Shown piece after piece: positions 26,901 to 38,900 of a stretch of 64,000 nt of DNA. The position numbers and the translations under genes are program-made. The notes below the pieces were generated by a model. The model was not told where the DNA came from, did not search any database, and saw only the letters and a program-made list of their open reading frames with translations. Each line of letters starts with the position of its first letter. Position 1 is the stretch's first letter. The stretch covers positions 17,135,307-17,199,306 of the forward strand of contig OU744451.1 in NCBI GenBank assembly GCA_916610825.1, given 5' to 3'. Origin of the DNA: Haliclystus octoradiatus. Taxonomy: Eukaryota; Cnidaria; Staurozoa; Stauromedusae; Haliclystidae.

Positions 26901-29900
26901 GTGATTGGATTTGAAATTTTACAGTTATTGACATTGAAAAAATCGGGATAGCGATTTTTTTGCTTGTTTCTTCCTAGAAGGTTATTTGTTGCTTTCCATA
27001 ATAATTTCATGTCATGTTTATAAGTTACATAAAAATGATCCCAGTATAAAATTTTGCATTTCCTAATCAGCTTAAAGTAAGTCCGAGAGTATTGGTCATA
27101 TCTATCTTTGATATGATTGTCTTTTGTATTGATCCATTTGTTGTATAAATTCCTTTTTGTTTTCCTAGAAATTAACAGTCCAGTTGTCATCCATGGATTT
27201 ATTTTGTGATTATTGCGGTTTAACTTTTTGTTGATTAATGGACATGAAATATCTAAACATTCTTGGAATTTATGATGAAATTTTTCGAAAGCTGATTTAG
27301 GGTCTTCCGGAAGATACCAGTTGTTTGCAGCTAAAAGGTATTTTAGTGTTTCTAGGTTTTTGGCAGACATATTGTGGTATGAGATGGTTTCAATTGAAGG
27401 CTTTTCTTTTACTTTAAAATGCACAACTGGACATGAATGATCAGAAATTTCAGTGGTGATTACACCTGTAGTCATGTTTGATTTGGAATTTGTGAAAATG
27501 TTGTCAATGAGCGTACACGATTTTTGAGTAATTCTAGTATGATTGAAGAGAGTTGACAGGGATACATTTAGAAGAAATGAAACAATTTAAAAGATCTTGA
27601 GATTTCTCAGATTCAATAAGCATGTTAACGTTAAAGTCTCCACCTAAAAAGATTGTTTTGTGTTTATATACATTTAGAATTGTGGTTAGTTTTGATATTG
27701 AGTTAGTCAAGTTAGATCTAGGAGGAATGTACACCGATATAAATAATACTGGCCACTTTCTGCGACCAAAGTTTCAATGTCCTCATCTATTTCAGACAAT
27801 TTATGATTTGTTGTAAACGAAAATGAATTATGAATAACCAGACCTACACCACCTCCTCTAGACACAGAACGTTCCTTGGAAATGTAGTTGTAATTTGGGA
27901 GAGAAATAACTCCACCTTGCCAAATTTCTTGTAACGCAAGAACTTTTATATTGGAAAGATCAAGGAATTCGATTACATTGTTGTTATTTTTGAGCAAGCT
28001 TCTGGCATTTTGAGTTGCAAAAGACATTTCAGTAGTAGGAATTCTGTCAGCAGTTATGTATCCCAGACGTTTCACCAAATCACAGTTACTATAAACTTCA
28101 TTTAAATTATTGTGATCAGTCATTTTTAAATAAATGAGATTTGTTATCGAGTATCAAATCAGTCAAGCATAAATAAAAATAAACAAACGTGCCAACAAAA
28201 ACAGGCATGGCAATGAAAATATTGAGTGGAAAGTCAGAAGCAAAAGAATTAAAGAAAAAGCTAGTCTCAAATTTAAAGCTAAGAAGTAGACTTATCTTTT
28301 TGGCTTTCTTCAGGGGTCTGCCGCTCAGTCTGAGACGAGGAAGGATCCAAGGCCATCGACCAAAAGTATTCCGCCATGATCGAAAACTCTTCTTCGTTGG
28401 AGATGATCGTGTTTTCTTTGTCATGTTTCTTAACAACAACTTTCAGGTCATTCGTCCAGGTGGCTAATAGCTTCTTTTTCTTTACTAGTTGTCTGCATTT
28501 GTAGAATGTGGTGGCTGTGTCCTTGTTGAGTTGTTCTGAAATATATATGCCTGGATGTTTTAGCAATCTTCTATTGTTGTAAATTTCTCGTCTCTTCCAA
28601 ATGTTGTGAAAATACACAAGTACAGTCGGACTCCTTATGGTGTTAACTTTAGTGTTTTCTTTCTCATTGTTCTCTTTGTTCTCGGGACAAAGGTCATTGC
28701 TGTCAGGATGTTGTTGGAATATACGGAGGATAAGTTCATATGGCAGAGCAACCGAACTTCAAATCGGATCATGTCGGATCGACTGTGTTTCAAATCCCAC
28801 GAATGTTGCCATTTTCTTTCCAAAATAAGGTCAATGTATCTTAAAAATATGTTTAATATATGAAGGCATAGCTATGTTGCATAGAGGAACATAATGATTC
28901 ATTTCTGTAGGGAGTGTTTCGCTATATAGGTAGTCAATTGGCATTGTTGCACAGCGAAACACATGAATTCTCGAATTATCAGATCTATTCTTAGACTCAG
29001 GGGCATGTCTAGGGAAAATCGTGCAATTGTACATTAAGGAAAGGGAGTTAGCTTCTACATCTAGGGGGTAATAAGACTCAATTATCAATCCTAATGAGCT
29101 GGATAGTGCAAGTACACACATGAACGAAGAAAATCTTCGATTATGAGCATTTTTGACTGCTTCTCGTTCAACACACTTTTTTGGGCAATTTTTATCAAAA
29201 ACTTCAATGGCGTGATCAGACAGACACATTACAAATGCATTATTTTGACTATTAAATGCCCCTTTCTGATGGTTTTCTAGGATTGTTAGGTGATCACAAT
29301 AGAAAGAAGAATTAAGGAACATCTCAATGCTAGACAGGCACCCCAAAACTTCAGACAATGATTCATCTCCCACCATGGCCAACGACACTGCGTTGTACAG
29401 ACAATTTCCGTCTCCAGTAGTCCTAGTTTGCAAAAATAAATCAAATAAAATTTGATGGAAAAACACGACAATCTTTTGGCTGTGAATTTGTGAATTAAAA
29501 TTCATCACATCCTGAAAATAAACAACAAAACATCAACTTACTTTATCGGTTTTCTGTCAGCAGATCTTCGATGGTCCTTCTCCTGACACGAGGTAAATTG
29601 CAAGTCTGCGAAAGAACAAACCTTGAAATACGTTGATTTAATAAAATCTTTTTCCTTTTCTTTGTGCGAAGAAATTACTACTTGTTCACATGATATTTGA
29701 AGTTGTTTGTGGCGAGATACGTTCCCTTCAAGAAAAGTATCATCATCAATCAAAATATCTTTCAATTCTTTCAGCAGCTTATTCGCCATCTTGATTCAAT
29801 TCAATACTGTGATCGAATGATTAACTTGACGTTATGACGCTGCATTCTTCCTGTTATATCGTGAATTCGTGATTCTGAACACGTTCTGATCAGTGTATGA

Positions 29901-32900
29901 TACATTGGCGCTTAGCAACGCAGTCAGATGTAGCATACTCTAAATTCCTAAGTCAATCCTAGTCATTCCATTGGCTTTGAGACGTTACGCATCACTGCTG
30001 ATACATCTGAAATAACTTATGATGTGTATCAAGAAACGCTCAGCACAAACGCCATGAAGAAACGTTTTATATATTGGCAATGACGGCGTGGGTAGTGCAC
30101 CATGGCGACATGGTTGTGAAAGGAGGCTGCAGCTAACTATTAAGAGGCTTGATAGGGAAGAGCAAGGGGTAGAGGTGGATGCCCCAAAATTATCTGGTGT
30201 TAGTAACTGAATAAATGCACTAGTAACTGAAGAAGGAAGCCGTGTCAATGCTGGATAAAGAGTAAATTCAAAAGAAAACTCAAATAATTAAAAAAAACAT
30301 TAAAAAAATAATTTTTTTTGAATGTTGACTGACTCACTTGCTTCACTTGCGATAGTCTGGATCCGCCCCTGATCACTGTATCTTCCATAATATATTATTC
30401 TACCTTTTCTAAAGTATATTTTAAAAAATTTCTTGTCACTCCGAATGTTTTCTTGAATCTATCGTCCGTGTACTTTTCCTGTACATTATCCCACCACTTT
30501 TTCTAATCTTTTCTTTCTTTCTAATCATCTACATGATCTTATTGCTCTTGGAGTTTCACACTTCTCGAGCTAATAATATTAACAAAGAAATCAAGCAAAC
30601 CTTTAAAATAGTCCTTTCTCTTTCAATTGAGGCAAGAATATTGAGCCTTGCTCGACGTCTACGACGACAACTAGCAGCAAGACTCTTCCGAGACATAATT
30701 ATACTCGTTGCTAATGTTATCATGATTTAGGTTGTTACCAATTAACAACTCATTGTTCTCATTATCATCAAGCAACGTTCTTTTTCGTATTTGATAAATG
30801 TGATGAGGGGATATATAACCATCTGTATCAACTAACACCTTATATTTACTCAATTATCTTACAACACTAAAGATTTTATAGAAAGTAACTAAGTTTTCTA
30901 ATTTCAATAAATTTTACACACAATTGAAATGGTTCTTCATCAATCACTGCCAGTGCGGCCTTGGTGTAGTGGCTAGGGTGTTGGACCACGGCCCGCAGGG
31001 TCTCAGGTTCAATCCCTATCTGGAGCACTATAGGTTGGCGTCAGGAAGGGCATCCGGCTATTAAACGTACACAAGCTTCAAAATACTAACAAATTAACCA
31101 ACCACCCCGGCGAAAAAAAGCTGTAAGCTTACCCGATTCGTGGAAAAATGATAAAAAAAAAAATAAAATAAAAAGTACCTTATCGTCCACTGTTGTAACT
31201 TCCTGACTTTTTTTAAGGACAAGGCAAATAACGACAACTCTTCCTGGTAATCTTCAACTGATCGACATATCCATTTCACTTGTGGTGCTATAATTCTTGT
31301 AGTGTCATCCATCTCAATTGAGTCCTCGTCTGATGAGAGTTCTTCATCTGTTGACATGCCTTCATCTTCTTCATTTCTTATCTCATCTTGATTGTCAATG
31401 TCCACGTTGATTCGAATGCTCCCCTGTTGACCAGCCTGATTCTCAAAATCATCATCATCACTTGAATCTTCTTCTAACTCTGAGGAGCTGGGTGAAGAAA
31501 TATCCTGCTGACAAGCTTTCTCGTGTTCCATATTGCTAATTGTCAGCCAACCATCAACTAACTTCGATTTACAAAAACGCTTTTTTTATCTGAAGCCCTC
31601 TTTTGTGGACAAAGAAGCATACTTCTTTTTTAGGCTTGTTTTTGAATATTTTCACACTGAATTGTTCCAATTGCTTGGTAGTTTTTAATATCCATTCAGG
31701 AAATTTCCAACCTGGTGCCATCAGTGCTTGGGCCTTCAGCTGCAGCAAAACCAATGGATAAAATAGATCCATCATGCCTACCAAGTCAAACAGGAAGTCT
31801 TGTCCAGCAATCTCAAACATCACAGCTTCTGTATTGTCGTGATCTACAAACGTCTCAATATTATTGTTTCCATGATTTTCTCAAGTTTTCTAAACTGACT
31901 GTAGGTACTGCTCATAAATCTTTGCTGAGCGAAAGAAACAGTGACATTGAACGGCAAATCTGATTCCTTTGCAGTTTCTTTTGCAACACTGTGCATTTTC
32001 CCATGCCCAAACAAATGATGAACTTTGTTTGTTCTTTTGATCGATCTTGACACAACTGGTTTATTCTTCAAGTCCCTGAATGCAAGATCCAGTAAAATCA
32101 TCATATCATAAATCCTTTTCAAAACAATGAGAAAGACACATTATTTGGTTGTAACTCCAAGTTTCACGTTATTAAACGATCATCAGACCTAGGATCAGAT
32201 CATCATTAGGTGAGATTTTAGTTACGTACATTATTCCAAAAGCTACGTAACATGATTTTAAAAGTTTATATTTGTATAGGTTGAACTTCAGTTACATACA
32301 TTAAATCAAAGTTTGAGATGGAAAATAATTTGAAAAATTAGAAAACACTGCTTCCATTGTAAAGTACATCTCATTTGCTGATTTGGCTTTACCCAAATCA
32401 TCTTTCACATAAATTAAATCAAATACTTCAGATTCACAAATTGGTAAAGTAACATGCTTTAATCGAGAATGATAATTATATAACATATTTACAGGAAATT
32501 CTTAAGTGACAGTGAACCTATTTCAACAAATATTGGAGACGGATCAATAGATTGACAACAATTACAATTACCTATAACCTCTTTAATTAATTTACGAGTT
32601 GCAAATAATCCAGATTCCCCCAACAACCATTTGGTTTGTTTATACCCTCCATGAGTTAAATTATGGATATCAACCACTTGCTTGTATGTTACAATATTTA
32701 CACTATTAGCCTAGATTATTATTAACTTGATCCAAAGCAATACAACCCCTATCCATATCCTTATCCGAATCGAGCCATGATGTCGGCACACGTGTTAATG
32801 CATCAGCAATATTGTCTTCAGAACAAACTAATTCCACAGTAATGGTTAATGAATGAGATTCAGGAGATTCTTAACTGACAGTAAACCTATTTCAACAAAT

Positions 32901-35900
32901 ATTGGAGACGGATCAATAGATTGACAACAATTACAATTACCTATAACTTCTTTAATTAATTTACTAGCAGTTTGTTTGGGAAATAAATTAACCATGGGTT
33001 CATTTTGGAAATCAAATCACTGTAGACTTATTTATTAAATGTAGAAACCAATGTTTATCATAACATTTCATAAGAATATAATTTACTTACTTCAAATGCA
33101 ATTTCGCTTTTTGAACCTAAACGAAAATTATTCAAAACATCTCCAGGAATCAATCTTTCCGACAAAACATCTCTTGAATGAATTGAATTCACCGTTATAT
33201 TTACATTCTTGGTCTGTTTCAAACAATTTGAAATTAGGTGTTTTAAATCATCTATCTTTTGCTCTTTCAATACGGAAAGTATTGACATGGACTTTCTTTC
33301 AATGGCTTGAGCTACGGAAGAAGTATCACATAGCTCCGCCATTTTCAGAATAAAGCTTCCACGTGAAATGTAACCATGACAATTGTTGAGGCATTAACGT
33401 GACAATACTATTTTTAATTGATGGACTTTGCACTGCATCACTTGGGGTGTGCATTGCGTCTCAATATTATTGTACTCCTCTGAGGAGAGGGCTGAGGATT
33501 GATGCATTTTTCAGAACACAATGAAACTTTCAGAAGCAAAATGATTGACACTAGTGCAGTCACTGAAGCACGAAAGAGCTACAAGCTTTATAAAGGTGTT
33601 TGGTCTGCTGTAACCATGGTTGTAGCCATGCTTCAATGAACAGGCCTAGCTTGTTTATAGATTTACTGAGAACAGCGTTACAATAAATTACGTATTGAAA
33701 GAAAGCGCATTGTAATTTGTAAATCGTTTTTATTTGTCGTGATAATAGTTAAAGTCATTAACTGTCTGGCTGGGATAGTAATATGTTGTTTTAATATAAT
33801 TTTGAAAAGCAATATCAAAACATTTTGACAATAGCAAAAATGTGAAAAATCTAACAATTATTTAATTAAATTTATTTTTGACTGATGCAAGTGCATCAGT
33901 TGCACTACGCTGGATCCGCCCTTGTATCCTATAGTCATTCCAGACTTCAGAGTTTGCTGTTTGCGGCAAAGGTCTTAGCCGCAGAACAAGAATTTCAATA
34001 TTAATCTGGACCTTTTCTGGTGGTACATTTTGTATTGTTTTTACAATTTTCTATACATTTCCAACTAAATCCAGCCACAGAACCAGAGAAAAGTCAAATA
34101 AACGGTGCTTCAAGTCACACAGTTCATTTATGATTTGGAAAATAACTTAGCAGTACAGCGTAAAAAATGTGCAGTCTGATAGTCATTGTCTCAGCTCAAA
34201 AAGTATTCTTTCTTTGTAATGTTTGCTACAAATCTGACATGAGTGGGCGTGGGTGCAGTTTTCAAAAACTGGTAGACAGCTCATCTATATATCTAGAGTT
34301 GGGTGAAGGGTATTTTCGTTAGATGTGATATAGACTTTTCAAGTGTTATTTTTTGCAATTCCGTGAAGTCAGAAATATAATTGCTGTGATCGTGAAAGAA
34401 AGAATGGACATCAGGGTTTGAAATTCAAAATTTACCAGTGAATTTCCAGTTTAAATGTTTTTTTGAAATGATTTGCACTTCAAAAAGATCTTTCCATAGC
34501 TTTTCAAGTCATTAATCGTGAAATGCAAAACGATATATTGAAATCCTGTGAAGCATGATTCTATTTTATTTAAAAGCACGAAGCGTGATCCTGACCCCCT
34601 TAATCATCCCCTACCTAGGGATTTATGCTAGTCAGCGAAAAGGTTTGCCTATATATAGATAAATTCTAACTTTATAAAAACATTGCAAGCAGATCTCTGA
34701 ATTAGTAGCCTGCTCGCAGACTCACTGTCAAAATGTAAACTTGGTAAACAGTAGACTGTTTACCAAATTTACATTTTGACAGTGAGTCTGCGAGCAGGCT
34801 ACTGAATTAGTTGATATAGTCTTTTGCTATTTTACTTAAATTACTTAATCATAAAGTCTGAAATCATTGCTAGGAATATTACCTTGGTTGCATGCTGTAG
34901 CTACAGCATTGTGACATATGAATGTCTTTTAAGACATCAAATCTTCTTTTAATTTGTGTTGAGGCACTGTCACAGTCTGGGCCCGGAAAAAGGTTCAGCC
35001 TCTTGGAATCCTAGAGGCATTTCAACATTTTATTCTGAATTTTCTCTAACCTTTTGGAATCTAGAATTCCCACTTTTGTCGGACCCTGGTCACAATACAG
35101 TAATGTGTAGTAACAATATTGTTTGTCTTTTTGTTTGCAGAAATGGTATATTGGCAGCAGCAGGTTGGTTTTCATCCTTACTGCATGATTACAAAAGTTC
35201 TTCGATTCACCCCGGATGTCTAGAAGGAGTATCAACAATAGGCCTACACTGCTCAAACATTATGAGGTCATGAAAAATTCACAAACTAAATTTTCATCGA
35301 TCAATCATTAGGGGCAAACATTTTTACGGAGGAAAATGTGGGCAATTTTTAGGCAAATCCTATTCCTATCTTGTGTTTCAGGGTTGGAATTATTTGAGAT
35401 TATTCAGGATTGCTGTCCCTTTTGCGTAACATATTTAATGTATTTGATTTGACGATTAGAGTTATTATATTTTATTTATTGCAATAATTATTAGGACTAT
35501 TAAGCAAATTATTTCTCTTTATATTACATTTACATCAACTTTGACTTCACTATAAACGAAATTTACACGAGAATACCAAGATGATAGTTTATTTCCAAAA
35601 AGATTTTTCTAAAAATTCTTATAAATCAAGGAGCATGAAGATTATGATGATAATGGTGATCATAACTTTGATGATAATTGGCATTCTAAAACGTCCCACT
35701 CTCAGATGCTAAAAGTCCCTCATTCGAGGAGTGTAATTTTCTGTTAGTAGTAATATTACAAGAATGTGCCACCCTTCTTTCGTCTAACATATTTGCTTAA
35801 AAAGAACACCACAGATCACGTTCAGACATGACAAAGGAACTTTTAAATAAAACGATTCACGATACAAAACCTTATGAAAAGATACAGCTACCTGCCCATA

Positions 35901-38900
35901 CCCAAGACAAAACTTTTCCTTTGGTTGCCATTGAAGGATGTCATATGCAGTGGTTGTGGAGCATACAACTTTGATCCCTGACCAACGTATATAATTCAAT
36001 ATGTAGGCCTACAATAGTATTACAAATGTTGTTTTGTCTACTTTAGTTTCAGAAAGTAATGAGGTCAAACTTTATGACAGGGAGACATTCTGCACATTAG
36101 GATCATTGAAAGGTGAGAATTGGAAAACGTGATCTACCTTAAACGTAACTATCATTTGTTAATCACTGTCGTTTCCTCAACTGTTTTTGTTTGAAAATTA
36201 TACATTGAATATAATTTGATACAATTTTATTGTAATATTAGGCCTATTAATCAATTAAATACAATTTCAAGTCAAAAACATAGAATTATGTCTGACATTG
36301 CTAATCTAGGCCAGGTTTAATGTCTGATAAAATTTTTAAATATATTTATAATTCCATCATTTGTCTCATAACCTTGTGTATGATCTAACGTGTGACGTTT
36401 CACATAGTGGATGTAGATGTTTCATTCCTATTATATGATATTAGATGTCCTTATTAATCAACCAATATCTCACAGCATGTAATGATTATGCTTTAGCTAT
36501 TATTCTCAGTTGTTGTTGTTTTATAGTCCTCGTACAAGATTGTTATCTTTAACACAATCTAAGCTACACACAAGTAGCTGTTATATCATAGTAATTTTAT
36601 TTAGTAATTTTGAATATTACCTTTAGTCCTTTATAGACTGCAACCACCCCTGTGAAAAAATCCAGGAGTTCATCATGAACAATTCATGAACAATTCATGA
36701 ACAGTTCATGAACATTTTTTGTGGGTTCATGAACAGCTCATGAACAATCACGAAGGGTTCATGAACACTTCATGAACTGGTTCATGAACTAGTTCATGGA
36801 CTGGTTCATGAATGTGAAAATTGCCTGAAAGTTCATGAATTGTTCATGAACTTTTGGGCAATTTCGCGTTCATGAATTCATGAAGTTTTTTTAGTTTTCT
36901 CTCATTGCAATAGAAAACTTTTTTTCAAAATATAATCCCATATTCACAATCAAACTGTAGCAACAGAACCTTGCAGAAAATCATACCTTGTGTGGGCGAC
37001 TTGCCCTGCTTAATTACTCTGCTCTTGTCATCCCTGACTGCAACACTTGATGTAGACAAGATTTGAGTTCATATTGGAATCCCCAGACCAAAATGGTATT
37101 ACACAAACCTCAACATACTGGAAACATAGCAGCATTCAATGCTTTGTAAACTTTTTCAAACCGCTATTTGTAACATCGCTAGTTTATCAGATATCAATAT
37201 TTCTTTTCTTGTGTTTATATTCAGGACATGAAAAAGTTATTAGCGGTATTAGTTTTGTACCTGGCTCCTCTCATCACCATCTTTGGTCTTCATCATATGA
37301 TGGTACAGTTAGGTGAGATCCAATTTAAAAATCCTTTTCATCATTTTTCCTAATTTAATATCCAGAATCTGTGTTAAAATTGTTTGTTATATGTGCATTT
37401 CAAGATATTGCCCGCTGCCAAATTATTGATACTCAACCAACATTGTCAGCATGTGTGTGTGTTACAGCAGAAATTCAACTACCTACTGTAGTGATTATAT
37501 GTTCAAACAAACACAATAAAAATGATGTCAATCATGTCAGTTATCAAACATTTTTACTTTTCAGACTTTGGGATTGTCGTTTAAAGCATCAAAATAGTTC
37601 TGTAATAACCTTCAAAGGTGGGTTTAATGTACTTTTTGCAATTGGTTGATTGCCAGGCACTAAAACCACACTTTTAACGAGGTTTACAAAATAAATTGCA
37701 ATCAGCAGCTTTGTAAGGATGCTTGAGCAGAGTCACACTCGCATAATTTTTTATTTGACTTTGATATACAGTTGAATCCGGCAATAACAGTACGCTAGGA
37801 AGACAAACCATTTTACCGGTTTCGGCAGTAGGCCTATCTGTTGTTAGCAGTAAATATTAAGCAAAGTTTGACCGTCAATTACTCATTCCCAGACATTTTT
37901 GGCATACTATTATTCACAGAATACCGAAATCCGGAACCGTTATTGCCGGAGTTTAATGTATTTATTTTTAAATCATTTGATATTATGATAAAGGTCATCA
38001 CGCAGAAGGATTTGCATGTCTCAATGTCAACTGCAGTGGCTCTATTGTTTGTGCTGGAACAGGGACAGAAAACCCAGGAGAAGATGTTTATCTTTACGTT
38101 TGGTAAGTTCTGCGCCCTTTCCACATATATGTGTTTGAGAAAGTCATGTTTGGAATGTATTATTCCTTTTTCTAAATTTGCTACCATGACAATGATTGAT
38201 TCCAGGTCTCACTTACTTCATTATTAAATGTGCTGTGTAAACTTTAATCTGTAGCAAAGTATTTTACCTTGTCGACACAGCCGTGGTCTAACAAACTTAG
38301 CATCTCGGCAACCTAAATTTTGGAGAAAATTCATTTTTCTTCATTCCTCTGTACAGTAGATATACTCAGATTATTTATAGGGCCCTTTCAGGTGTAGAGG
38401 TTACTACAGGTCAACGTAATTTAGTAGAAATTCATGTTCCATTGAAGGGAGAAAATGTTGTATGAGTAAGAGTATAGACTGTTATTATCTTGAACTACTG
38501 ATTTTAGGGATCCTCGTCTGGCTGCCACTAAAGATGGGGGCAATGCTGAACTTGCAAAATTTGAAAACTGTCATTCAAATGACATTTGTGATGTAAGTGA
38601 AAAATCAAAACATGCAGGTGATGTGTTGTATAGGATTAAAATATTGGTTATCTTGTATCCTTCTGCAAGTATAATTGTTCTATGACATACATGTGATGAT
38701 TTAAATGGAGTTATGTGATCTCAATACGGTTTGCCTGATTATTGTGAAGCTATCACATAGTTTCGTGGTTTTTCTTTGCTTTGCTCAGAAGCAATGCAAA
38801 AGAAAGGTAATCATACTATTGTTAATTCACATCGGATTAGCAGACACTTCTATGAATTATAATCAGCTACACACAAAAAATGCCGGAATCGTTTTACTAC

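Larger units (their letters stand above)
24896..28617 (-). mobile_element. Second CR1/L2-type LINE, nearly complete ORF2
   Basis: The minus-strand element contains an ORF1 remnant (28617-28279), ORF2 (28123-25214), a 3' UTR of about 310 bp and a short (ATCT)n tail at 24896-24910. It ends with GAAATAAATATCTATCTATC, typical of LINE 3' ends. Its sequence is not close to the first LINE, so it is a separate family. It lies antisense in WDR89 intron 1. The 5' end stops inside ORF1. Confidence 0.8.

Noticed and set aside
28621-28790. cagtcggactccttatggtg, similar to the start of the MITE at 6272
   Set aside because: No right end with a matching inverted repeat and TA could be found; gtcggatcgactg at about 28770 is only a weak match.
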